Source of the DNA: Ignavibacteriaceae bacterium
Lineage (GTDB): Bacteria; Bacteroidota; Ignavibacteria; Ignavibacteriales; Ignavibacteriaceae
DNA length: 26,313 nt
Assembly (NCBI GenBank): GCA_025449775.1
Contig: JANWIS010000013.1
Span: 1 to 26,313 of the forward strand
Direction: 5' to 3'
Part shown: positions 14,781 to 22,035 of the stretch, one piece after another
Layout of the letters: every line of letters begins with the position of its first letter
Position numbering within the stretch: the stretch's first letter is position 1
Position numbers and translations under genes: made by a program
Notes under the pieces: model-generated
What the model was told of the DNA's origin: nothing
Database searches by the model: none
The model's input: only the letters and a program-made list of their open reading frames with translations

Positions 14781-16530
14781 AAAAATTCTACTGATCTCTG
14801 TTACATTAACCGGGATGTCTTTTTCACAAAAAGTTGAAAATATTGAAATCGATAACAACAAGGTTTTCAGCGATAATGAAATAACAAAATGGGCAGGATT
14901 AAATGAAGGCCAGAATTATTTTCCCGGGATAATTGATACATCGCTAAATCGGATTGCTTCAAGCCTTTCTTCAAATGGATATTTTAATTTCTCATTTATT
15001 GATTCCAGGCATGCGTTTTCAACTGATTCGCAGACAGTTGATTTATTTCTTAAAATTGATGAAGGACTGCCTACTTTTATAAAAAATCTTTTTTTCACTT
15101 CATCTGATTCAGCAGATATAATAAGTCATCTGTCATCATTCGAATATCTGAAAGGTGAAATATTCAGTCAGTATGAATTAGAAACTACGATCAGCAGTTT
15201 ACTCACAGAACTTGAAAATAAAGGATTTCCATTTGCAATGATAAAAATTCAATCTGTATATTTTTATGAAGATTCAACAGATGGTGAACAATATGCTGAT
15301 CTTTTTCTTATGCTTGAAGGAGGAAGAAAAAGCCGGATAGATAAGATTGAAGTTACTGGGAACAGCTCGACAAAAGATTATGTGATTATCAGGGAACTGA
15401 GAATTGACACTGGTGAAGAATACTCACAGGATAAAGTTGAAAATTTACCAAAGAGGCTTAACAAACTTCGTTACTTCGATCCAGTTCCCGTTCCGCAATT
15501 TTATGTTGATTCACAGAACAACGGTGTGCTTCAGATTAATGTTAGAGAAAAAAATACTAACAACTTTGATGGTATAATAGGCTATGTTCCTCCGGCTGAT
15601 GATAATGAATCTGGTTATGTAACAGGATTGGTTAATGTAACTTTAAGAAATATGTTCGGAACAGGAAGAGCGGCAGCAATTCGGTGGCAGAAACTTACAC
15701 GCGAATCGCAGGAGCTTGAGTTAAAATATCTTGAGCCATGGTTATTCAGCTACCCGTTTAATATTAACGCTGAACTTTTTCAGAGAATAATGGATACAAC
15801 GTATGTACAAAGACGAATTGGAGGTGCGATTGAGTTTCTGGCAACTGAAGATATTTCCGCTTCAGCTTTTATTGCAACTGAAGAAGTAATTCCAACTGAA
15901 AGAACAGTTCCTGTGTTCACTGTTTATAATTCCTCAACACTCGCAACTGGGTTGAGTTTGAAGATTGATTTAAGAAATGATCCATTGGCTTCAACAGAAG
16001 GATTTTTATTTGAAACAGGTTATTCATTCAGCAGGAAAAAAATAAACGGGCCTGAAGAATATTTAGCTCCCGGTTTGGAAACGAATCCTAATTTGCAAAG
16101 AATTACAGCCGGGTTCAGTGCTTTCTATGAACTTTTTTTTCGTAATATTGTTGCATTAAGTGTAAATGGCAAAGAACTTCGCGGACCATTTTTTGAGCAA
16201 AGCGATCTTTGGCGTTTCGGAGGAACAAGAACAGTTCGAGGTTACAGAGAAGAACAGTTCCTTGCTTCAAGAATTGCCTGGTCCAATCTTGAGTACAGAT
16301 TAATGATGACACAAAGATCTTATGCGTTCATTTTTTTTGATGCAGGTTATTATTTCATTCAAGCTGATCCTGACAGAGGAGTTTCAGAGAATGAAGATTT
16401 TATTTTCGGCTACGGTGCAGGAATTACTATTGAAACTGCAATCGGACTCCTGGGTGTAAGCTTTGCTCTTGCACAGGGAGATACTTTTAGTGAAGCGAAA
16501 ATACATTTTGGAATTATCAATGAATTTTAA
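14764..16530 (+). CDS. Omp85-family outer-membrane protein (BamA/TamA-like, POTRA plus beta-barrel)
   Basis: This 588-residue exported protein has a signal peptide (about 1-21, ending FSQ). POTRA-like domains follow (about 24-95, 100-180 and 191-260, the last containing IDKIEVTGNSSTKDYVI and LNKLRYFD). A 16-strand-type 'bacterial surface antigen' barrel runs from about 265 to the end. The hallmark Omp85 loop is seen as FGGTRTVRGYREE, with the invariant VRGYR at 491-495, and the protein ends in the aromatic residue F. The chain is shorter than BamA (about 800) and closer to TamA or to a one-of-a-kind family member. No tamB, bamB-D or skp lies nearby. It probably inserts or secretes outer-membrane proteins, but could be a lipid-related Omp85. 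No ribosome-binding site is visible, consistent with coupling to the upstream kinase. Confidence 0.85.
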   Translation: MIHIIKKILLISVTLTGMSFSQKVENIEIDNNKVFSDNEITKWAGLNEGQNYFPGIIDTSLNRIASSLSSNGYFNFSFIDSRHAFSTDSQTVDLFLKIDEGLPTFIKNLFFTSSDSADIISHLSSFEYLKGEIFSQYELETTISSLLTELENKGFPFAMIKIQSVYFYEDSTDGEQYADLFLMLEGGRKSRIDKIEVTGNSSTKDYVIIRELRIDTGEEYSQDKVENLPKRLNKLRYFDPVPVPQFYVDSQNNGVLQINVREKNTNNFDGIIGYVPPADDNESGYVTGLVNVTLRNMFGTGRAAAIRWQKLTRESQELELKYLEPWLFSYPFNINAELFQRIMDTTYVQRRIGGAIEFLATEDISASAFIATEEVIPTERTVPVFTVYNSSTLATGLSLKIDLRNDPLASTEGFLFETGYSFSRKKINGPEEYLAPGLETNPNLQRITAGFSAFYELFFRNIVALSVNGKELRGPFFEQSDLWRFGGTRTVRGYREEQFLASRIAWSNLEYRLMMTQRSYAFIFFDAGYYFIQADPDRGVSENEDFIFGYGAGITIETAIGLLGVSFALAQGDTFSEAKIHFGIINEF

Positions 16531-16556
16531 TTATTTATTTTTTCCGAAGTTTTATT

Positions 16557-17000
16557 ATGTCAGAAAGAGCAGTAAAATATCCTAACAAAGATATAACAGT
16601 CATCTGGAAACCGGATGTTTGTATTCATTCATCAAAATGCTGGAAAGCATCGCTTGCAATTTTTAATCCGCAGCGAAAATCGTGGATTGATATGTCTGCC
16701 GGTTCAACTGAAGAAATAATAAAAATTGTAAATAACTGTCCTTCGGGAGCTTTATCATTTAAAAGGAAAACTGAAATGGAAGAACAAAATGCACAAACAT
16801 CTCAAGCTCAGCAGTCAGGAATAACTGTCCAGGTGAGCAAAAATGGTCCCTATCTTGTAAAGGGAAAATTTGTTTTTGTTGGAACAGATGGTAAAGAGGA
16901 AATAAAGGAAGGTTCAATTGCTCTTTGCAGATGCGGTGGTTCAAATAACAAACCATTCTGCGATGGAACGCATCGTAAAATCGGTTTTAATCATGGTTGA
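16557..17000 (+). CDS. Fer4_19 (YjdI-type) and CDGSH iron-sulfur domain fusion protein
   Basis: This 147-residue soluble protein carries two iron-sulfur modules. The N-terminal half resembles the YjdI/Fer4_19 mono-cluster family: DVCIHSSKCWKA (C22, C28), the SWIDMSAGSTEEI segment, and NCPSGALSF (C61). A Gln/Ala-rich linker (about 76-88) leads to a CDGSH (mitoNEET-type) 2Fe-2S domain with CRCGGSNNKPFCDGTH, giving the three cysteines and one histidine C124, C126, C135 and H139. CDGSH proteins hold a labile 2Fe-2S cluster and transfer electrons or clusters. The two-domain fusion is, to my knowledge, recurrent in bacteria but not functionally understood. It lies between the Omp85 gene and the prenyltransferase, with no obvious partner. 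Confidence 0.88.
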   Translation: MSERAVKYPNKDITVIWKPDVCIHSSKCWKASLAIFNPQRKSWIDMSAGSTEEIIKIVNNCPSGALSFKRKTEMEEQNAQTSQAQQSGITVQVSKNGPYLVKGKFVFVGTDGKEEIKEGSIALCRCGGSNNKPFCDGTHRKIGFNHG

Positions 17001-17009
17001 ATCTTTTAC

Positions 17010-17029
17010 AAATCAGATATGACTGATTT
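17010..17029 (+). terminator. Weak hairpin downstream of the iron-sulfur gene
   Basis: AAATCAG (17010-17016) pairs with CTGATTT (17023-17029) around a 6-base loop. Only a poor T-rich tail follows (AAATTTCTTATT), so this may be an attenuator or weak terminator between the iron-sulfur gene and the prenyltransferase. Confidence 0.35.
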
Positions 17030-17076
17030 AAATTTCTTATTCTATCATCTGACCTCCTAATCAAAAAGGTTTTAAG

Positions 17077-17916
17077 TTGATAGAAAAGCTAACTGCTGCA
17101 ATAAAAATTATCCGACCATTAAACTTTTGTATTATTATTATTTCAGTTTTTGTTGCATCAGCAGTTGCTTCCCCTGAAAAATTTCCTGTCATAAACATTA
17201 TTCTTGCAGCCATCTCTGCAAGTTTAACGGCATCTGCAGGCAATATTATCAATGACATTTTCGATATTCAAATTGACAAAGTAAACCAACCTAATCGACC
17301 GTTACCTTCAGAATCAATTACTATCAGGGAAGCATACAGTTTATTTTTTATTTGTATTGTGCTATCGGTTGGTCTTGCATTATTTGTCAATGCTATTGTT
17401 CTTCTGATAGTTCTTCTATCTCACCTGATTTTATTTCTTTATTCAAAATATTTAAAAGGAATTCCGCTTGTTGGAAATCTGGCTGTTGCTTTTTTAACAG
17501 GGCTTGTTTTTATTTTCGGCGGAGTTGTTGTTGAAAATCCAGCCGCTTCAATCATTCCTGCTTTGTTTGCATTTTTGATTAACCTGATAAGAGAGTTTGT
17601 AAAAGATATGGAAGATGTTGAAGGTGATTCCATAGCCGGACTGAATACATTTCCTGTCAGATTCGGATCTAAGAATTCTAAAACATTAATTTTTATCGTT
17701 ACTTTAATCACTATAATATTTTCTTTCTTTCCATTTGTAGCAAGTTATTATAAAATTGAATTTTTTCTCATTGTAATGGTTCTTGTAAATCCCATCTTTG
17801 TTTATTGTTTGAAAATTTTATTTGAAGATGATTCACTAAAAAATCTGAACAGGGTGAGCAACCTTTTAAAGCTAAATATGATCATTGGACTCATTGCAAT
17901 TTATATGGGGGTATAA
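17077..17916 (+). CDS. UbiA-superfamily prenyltransferase, geranylgeranylglyceryl-phosphate geranylgeranyltransferase-like
   Basis: This 279-residue polytopic membrane enzyme has about eight to nine spans. The first Asp-rich motif is NDIFDIQIDKVNQPNRPLP (N59, D60, D63, D67), and the second is KDMEDVEGD (D178, D181, D185). Both bind the Mg-diphosphate of the prenyl donor. The NQPNRPLP form resembles DGGGP synthase, which adds the second geranylgeranyl chain in archaeal ether lipids; such homologues are common in FCB bacteria. A role in menaquinone, heme or carotenoid prenylation is not excluded from sequence alone. The start is TTG with AAAGG 7 bases upstream. It ends 3 bases before rnhB. Confidence 0.82.
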   Translation: MIEKLTAAIKIIRPLNFCIIIISVFVASAVASPEKFPVINIILAAISASLTASAGNIINDIFDIQIDKVNQPNRPLPSESITIREAYSLFFICIVLSVGLALFVNAIVLLIVLLSHLILFLYSKYLKGIPLVGNLAVAFLTGLVFIFGGVVVENPAASIIPALFAFLINLIREFVKDMEDVEGDSIAGLNTFPVRFGSKNSKTLIFIVTLITIIFSFFPFVASYYKIEFFLIVMVLVNPIFVYCLKILFEDDSLKNLNRVSNLLKLNMIIGLIAIYMGV

Positions 17917-17919
17917 ACG

Positions 17920-18552
17920 ATGAGTTTAAGATTGAAAGCATTCGACAAAAAATATTTTAAGAATGGAATTGAGCTTATCGCCGGTGTTGATGAAGCGGGA
18001 AGAGGACCGCTTGCTGGTCCGGTTGTAGCTGCGGCAGTTATCTTTGATAAAAATTTTTATTTAGAAGGTGTCAATGATTCAAAGCAGGTTGCAGAATCAC
18101 AAAGAGAAAATTTGTACAACCAGATAATCACACAAGCCTTAAGTTATTCAATATCAATAATAGAAGTTGATGTTATTGATAAAATAAATATTCTCAACGC
18201 TTCTTTGCTCGCAATGAAACAGGCTGTTCATAAATTATCAATAAAACCTAATCTCGTTCTGATTGATGGTAACAGAAAATATCAATCGGAGGATGCTGTT
18301 GTTCCAATCGTTAAGGGAGATGCAAAATCATTTTCTATAGCTGCTGCTTCTATACTTGCAAAAGTAACCCGTGATAGACTGATGAAAAATTTAGCAAAAG
18401 ATTATCCCGAATATTTTTGGGAGCAAAACAAAGGTTATCCAACAAAGAAGCATAGAGAAATAATCAAACAGATTGGTCCAAGTCCGCTTCACAGGAAATC
18501 ATTTATGAAAAAAATAATCACTGAAGAACAAATTTTAACGATCAAATTCTGA
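17920..18552 (+). CDS. rnhB: Ribonuclease HII
   Basis: This 210-residue enzyme cleaves RNA in RNA:DNA hybrids and removes single misincorporated ribonucleotides. The catalytic quartet is intact: D24 and E25 (in AGVDEAGRGPLAGP), D116 (in VLIDGN) and D134 (in VKGDAKSFSI). This is the same spacing as E. coli RnhB, shifted by eight residues. The conserved ASILAKVTRD and NKGYPTKKH segments follow. A purine-rich GGGGG lies 8 bases before the ATG and within the upstream gene end. It is followed closely by yraN, a common rnhB neighbour. Confidence 0.96.
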   Translation: MSLRLKAFDKKYFKNGIELIAGVDEAGRGPLAGPVVAAAVIFDKNFYLEGVNDSKQVAESQRENLYNQIITQALSYSISIIEVDVIDKINILNASLLAMKQAVHKLSIKPNLVLIDGNRKYQSEDAVVPIVKGDAKSFSIAAASILAKVTRDRLMKNLAKDYPEYFWEQNKGYPTKKHREIIKQIGPSPLHRKSFMKKIITEEQILTIKF

Positions 18553-18571
18553 AATGAAAGTCGAACAGTAA

Positions 18572-18937
18572 GTGAATCTGGACAGAAAGGAATTAGCAAA
18601 AAGAGGGGAAGAGCTTGCAGCTAAAATCCTGATCGAGCAAGGATATGAAATTATTGAACGCAATTACAGATTTAGTCACGGTGAGATTGATATAATTGCA
18701 ATAGATCCTAAAAATAAATGCACAGTATTCGTCGAGGTTAAGGCAAGGCAGAATTTAGAATTCGGAGAACCGGAATATTCGATAACAAAAAATAAACAGA
18801 AACAGATCAGAAAAATGGCTGAACTATATCTTTATGATAAAGGAACAACTGAGATTGATTGCCGGTTTGATGTATTCGCAATTCTGTTTGAAGATTTAAA
18901 TAACCCTGTAATCAATCATTACGAAAATGCTTTTTGA
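18572..18937 (+). CDS. yraN: YraN/UPF0102-family putative endonuclease
   Basis: This 121-residue small protein has the PD-(D/E)XK-like nuclease fold typical of the UPF0102 (YraN) family. Recognisable are the N-terminal helix RGEELAAKILIEQGYEIIERNYR, the HGEIDIIA strand (E38, D40), and VEVKAR with the active-site E55-x-K57. The family's biological role is unresolved, but the residues are those of a Holliday-junction-resolvase-like nuclease. The start is a GTG; the ATG at 18554 is in a short frame that stops after five codons. It commonly accompanies rnhB in bacterial genomes, as here, 19 bases apart. The 3' end is part of the terminator-like hairpin. Confidence 0.9.
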   Translation: MNLDRKELAKRGEELAAKILIEQGYEIIERNYRFSHGEIDIIAIDPKNKCTVFVEVKARQNLEFGEPEYSITKNKQKQIRKMAELYLYDKGTTEIDCRFDVFAILFEDLNNPVINHYENAF

Positions 18938-18945
18938 TTTTTTTT
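18910..18945 (+). terminator. Probable terminator overlapping the end of yraN
   Basis: AATCAA (18910-18915) pairs with TTGATT (18934-18939), and CATT (18917-18920) with AATG (18926-18929), around an ACGAA loop with a small internal bulge. The stem runs into eight T residues (18938-18945). It is AT-rich but well placed before the mla operon. Confidence 0.5.
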
Positions 18946-19059
18946 AGTCGAAATTAAAAATATTCAACAGCAACGTAATTTCTATTAACCATCATTTTAT
19001 ATATTTTTACCATTAGTTAAAAGCAGTCGAATAATTATTAACAACACACATTTGTCACA

Positions 19060-19869
19060 TTGAATCACACATCAGCAACGGATAGAATTTTCAGCGAGAC
19101 AGAAAGAAAATTCATCGAGTTTTTTGAGATGATCACCGGACTATCCCGTTTTGCCGTGCAATTCTTTAAGGAAATTTTTTTCCCTCCGTACGAAGTTGAT
19201 CAGATTCGTAAGCACATGATTGAGCTTGGAATGAAAACTCTGCCAATTGTAGGCGTAACCGGATTTATCATTGGTTTAGTCATTGCAATGCAGCTCAGTC
19301 CAGTTCTTAAAAGATTTGGGGCTGAGGCATTTCTTCCCGGCTCGGTTGGTATTTCAATTGTTCGGGAACTCGGTCCTGTTATCTGTGCATTAATTTTTGC
19401 CGGAAGAGTCAGCTCTGGTATCGGAGCCGAGCTTGGTTCTATGCGTGTGACTGAACAGATCGATGCTATGGAAGTATCTGGTGTAAATCCATTCCGGTAT
19501 CTGGTAGTTACAAGAATATTTGCAACAACTTTTATTCTACCGATACTAACAATCTATGTAATTTTTATTTCACTTATTGGTGCTTATATCGCAGTCGTAC
19601 TTGTTCAGAATATGACCTGGGCATATTATTTGGATCGTGTAATCTTTGCTGTGGAATTTGGGGATGCATTTCCGGGAGTTACTAAAACGTTCTTCTTTGG
19701 ATTTATTGTTGGATTAGTTGGTGCTTATAAAGGATATACAGCTGTTAACGGAACTGAAGGTGTTGGAAAAGCTTCAACAAGTTCTGTGGTTGTTTCATCA
19801 TTACTGATTTTAATTTTTGATATGGTGCTTGTAAAATTAACCCTATGGTTATGGCCAACGGTTAAATGA
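19060..19869 (+). CDS. mlaE: MlaE-family ABC transporter permease (phospholipid transport)
   Basis: This 269-residue inner-membrane permease of the MlaE/YrbE/TGD1 family has about five to six spans after a polar, amphipathic N-terminus (about 1-50). Landmarks are GVTGFIIGLVIAMQLSPVLKRFGAEAFLPGSVG, RELGPVICALIFAGRVSSGIGAELGSMRVTEQIDAMEVSGVNPFRYLV, and the later GLVGAYKGY, which is the motif for contact with the ATPase. It moves phospholipids between inner and outer membrane with MlaF and the MCE protein MlaD. The start is a TTG with no clear ribosome-binding site; the next ATG lies at about residue 43 and would cut the conserved N-terminus. It heads a three-gene operon and overlaps mlaF by the ATGA at 19866. 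Confidence 0.93.
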   Translation: MNHTSATDRIFSETERKFIEFFEMITGLSRFAVQFFKEIFFPPYEVDQIRKHMIELGMKTLPIVGVTGFIIGLVIAMQLSPVLKRFGAEAFLPGSVGISIVRELGPVICALIFAGRVSSGIGAELGSMRVTEQIDAMEVSGVNPFRYLVVTRIFATTFILPILTIYVIFISLIGAYIAVVLVQNMTWAYYLDRVIFAVEFGDAFPGVTKTFFFGFIVGLVGAYKGYTAVNGTEGVGKASTSSVVVSSLLILIFDMVLVKLTLWLWPTVK

Positions 19870-20618
19870 TGGTTGAAGTAAATGAATTACATAAATCGTT
19901 CAACAGTAATGTTGTACTTGATGGAGTTTCTTTCAAAGTTAGTGATGCTGAGAACATGGTTGTATTTGGAAGAAGCGGGACAGGAAAGAGCGTTCTTTTA
20001 AAATGTATGATCAGACTGATGCTTCCCGATTCGGGAAATATTTCTATCCAGGGAAAAGATGTTTTGGGACTGAATATAAAAGAGCTGAATGAACTTAGGA
20101 AAGACATAGGTTTTCTTTTTCAGGGTTCAGCATTATACGATTCAATGACGGTAAAGGAAAATCTCGAGTTTCCGTTGATCAGAAATTTTGATCTAGATGA
20201 AAAAGAAATTAATTCAAGAGTTAATTTTGTTCTCGAAGCAGTTTCATTGCTCGATGCAATGAATAAAATGCCTTCGGAACTATCAGGAGGGATGAGAAAA
20301 AGGATCGGGCTTGCAAGATCAATAATTACAAAACCCAAGCTTATGCTTTACGATGAACCAACAACTGGTCTCGATCCTATCACTGCAAAAGAAATAAGTG
20401 TTTTAATTAATGAACTTCAGCATGCACTTAAAATGACATCGATAGTTGTGACACACGATCTTCTTTGTGCAAAAATAATTGCAGACAGAGCCATTGTTCT
20501 TGATAGCGGTAAGATAGTAAAAGAAGGAAGCATAAATGAACTTACTGCATCCAGTGATCCGTTGTTAAAAAATTTCTTTAGTGATGAAATAATTGAAACT
20601 AGCGGGAGAGGCAAATGA
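19866..20618 (+). CDS. mlaF: MlaF-family ABC transporter ATP-binding protein
   Basis: This 250-residue cytoplasmic ATPase powers MlaE. Walker A is GRSGTGKS (35-42), the Q-loop appears as FLFQGSALYDSMTV, the ABC signature as ELSGGMRKRIGLARSI, Walker B as LMLYDEPTTGLDP, and the switch histidine as VTHDL. The GMRKR variant of the signature is characteristic of the MlaF subgroup. A second in-frame ATG at 19869 is also possible. The 5' end overlaps mlaE and the 3' end overlaps mlaD, both by ATGA, so the operon is translated as a unit. Confidence 0.94.
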   Translation: MMVEVNELHKSFNSNVVLDGVSFKVSDAENMVVFGRSGTGKSVLLKCMIRLMLPDSGNISIQGKDVLGLNIKELNELRKDIGFLFQGSALYDSMTVKENLEFPLIRNFDLDEKEINSRVNFVLEAVSLLDAMNKMPSELSGGMRKRIGLARSIITKPKLMLYDEPTTGLDPITAKEISVLINELQHALKMTSIVVTHDLLCAKIIADRAIVLDSGKIVKEGSINELTASSDPLLKNFFSDEIIETSGRGK

Positions 20619-21646
20619 AAGGAAGTTTATCCGGTTTAAAGCTTGGCATATTTATTTTTATCGGCGGTACGCTCCTGGTCATAGGAATATTTATGCTTGG
20701 CAATAAGGAAGCTTTGTTCAAACCAACTTTTGTTGTCAAAGCTTATTTCCACAACATTGAAGGATTAAGAACCGGAGCTCCCGTTCGTTTGAGTGGAATA
20801 GATGCAGGAGCTGTTCAGGATATAAGAGTTGTTGGTGACACAGTCAGCTTGATTGAAGTTTCAATGAGACTGCTTACAGAGATTGAACACTTTATCAGAG
20901 TTGATACACAAGCAGAAATTCAAACCGAAGGATTGGTTGGAAATAAATTTGTTTCACTTAAAATTGGTGACAGTAAATCTGAGCTGGTTGAAGACGGCGG
21001 GACAATCCAGGCAAAAGAACCCGTTAGATTCTCAGATATTATCGAGGAAACACAGGGTATAATGGGTTATACAAAAGAAATGACAAAAGATCTTTCGGAA
21101 ATTATTGATAGAATTAATGCAGGCGAAGGAACAATCGGGAAAGTTTTTACTGACGATGATTTGTACTATGCAGCAACTGATCTGACGAAATCCGCTGACA
21201 AAAGTCTCACATCAATCACTGCTGAACTGAATTCAGTAACTGTTCAGTTCAAATCCCTTGCAGTTTCTGTTGCTTCGGCAGTTGAGAATATTAATCGTGT
21301 TGTAAGCGGGATTGATACTCTGCTTGTCAATGTTTCAAAAGGAAAGGGAGTTCTCGGTTCGCTTCTTGTTGAAGGAACTGCTGCTGATTCAAGCTTTCAA
21401 ACATTATTTATAAATATTAGAGAAATTTCAGAAGAATCAAGAGCTGCTGCAGTAAGTCTTTCTGAAAATATGGAGGCGCTGAAGCATAATTGGCTTTTCA
21501 AGAGTTATTTTGAAGACAGAGGTTATTGGGATGCAGCAGAATATGAAAAAGAAATTGACAGGAAAACGCAGGAGCTTAACGAAAAAATTGAATTGCTAGA
21601 CAGGAAGATTGAAGATCTGAAATCACTGGAATCTGGTAACAAATAG
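20615..21646 (+). CDS. mlaD: MCE-domain lipid-binding protein, MlaD family
   Basis: This 343-residue inner-membrane-anchored periplasmic protein has a single span (about 8-28) and an MCE domain (about 38-117) with FHNIEGLRTGAPVRLSGIDAG and VGNKFVSLKIG. A long helical region follows, carrying two GxGxxG-like repeats (GEGTIGKV about 172-179, GKGVLGSL about 245-252), a NWLFKSYFEDRGYWD motif, and a C-terminal coiled coil (about 310-340). MCE proteins form hexameric rings or tubes that carry lipid between membranes. The long helical tail and RGYWD-type motif are typical of FCB homologues rather than E. coli MlaD (183 residues). No mlaB or mlaC homologue is in the operon. Confidence 0.9.
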   Translation: MKGSLSGLKLGIFIFIGGTLLVIGIFMLGNKEALFKPTFVVKAYFHNIEGLRTGAPVRLSGIDAGAVQDIRVVGDTVSLIEVSMRLLTEIEHFIRVDTQAEIQTEGLVGNKFVSLKIGDSKSELVEDGGTIQAKEPVRFSDIIEETQGIMGYTKEMTKDLSEIIDRINAGEGTIGKVFTDDDLYYAATDLTKSADKSLTSITAELNSVTVQFKSLAVSVASAVENINRVVSGIDTLLVNVSKGKGVLGSLLVEGTAADSSFQTLFINIREISEESRAAAVSLSENMEALKHNWLFKSYFEDRGYWDAAEYEKEIDRKTQELNEKIELLDRKIEDLKSLESGNK

Positions 21647-21686
21647 TTTTTTTCTCAAAATCCTGATTATTTTTCCCTCAAAATAT

Positions 21687-21715
21687 TTGACATCAAACAA
21701 CAAAAATTATAAATT
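21687..21715 (+). promoter_or_regulatory. Candidate sigma-70-like promoter of spoVG
   Basis: TTGACA (21687-21692) is a perfect -35 hexamer. It is followed after 17 bases by TAAATT (21710-21715), or after 15 bases by TATAAA (21708-21713). A transcription start would fall near 21722, giving a leader of about 38 bases before the spoVG ATG. AT-rich DNA makes -10-like matches common. Confidence 0.45.
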
Positions 21716-21759
21716 GTTTTTGAATCTATCCCAACAAAATTTTTTTCTCAGGAGGCAGA

Positions 21760-22014
21760 ATGAAAATTATCAGGATGAATCCGCTTAAATCCGATGGTGG
21801 TGGAAAAACTGCAGCTTTTTTCGATATTCAAACCAATGATGGAATAACAATCAAAGGATTTCGTCTTGTAAATGGATCTAGTGGTATGTTTATGTCTTCA
21901 CCAGATCAAAAAGGAAAAGACGGCAAGTATTATGAAACGGTTATTCTTCCAAAGGAAATGAAAAGCGAGCTTGAGAAATTGGCATTGGAAGAATTTAGTA
22001 AAACAAATAGGTGA
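21760..22014 (+). CDS. spoVG: SpoVG-family nucleic-acid-binding protein
   Basis: This 84-residue single-domain protein matches the SpoVG family, small site-specific RNA/DNA-binding regulators known from Firmicutes and spirochaetes (septation, virulence gene and mRNA control). The core is recognised by IKGFRLVNGSSGMFMSSPDQKGKDGKYYE followed by a C-terminal helix beginning KEMKSELEKLALEEF. There is an unusually strong ribosome-binding site, AGGAGG (21750-21755), 4 bases before the ATG. It has its own promoter candidate and a long terminator hairpin, so it is a stand-alone unit. Compared with Bacillus SpoVG it has a hydrophilic N-terminal start (KIIRMNPLKSDGGGK) and lacks the extra C-terminal tail. 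Confidence 0.85.
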   Translation: MKIIRMNPLKSDGGGKTAAFFDIQTNDGITIKGFRLVNGSSGMFMSSPDQKGKDGKYYETVILPKEMKSELEKLALEEFSKTNR

Positions 22015-22035
22015 TCATCTCTCCTGACATTTGGT

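Noticed and set aside
17352..17534. 60-codon Cys/Ser-rich plus-strand frame
   Set aside because: It is an out-of-frame reading of the UbiA membrane segments; the Cys/Ser richness comes from TTT/TCT-rich codons.
18938..19059. Possible small RNA or tRNA in the gap before mlaE
   Set aside because: No cloverleaf or conserved tRNA bases can be formed; the gap is AT-rich and best explained as terminator tail plus an undefined promoter.
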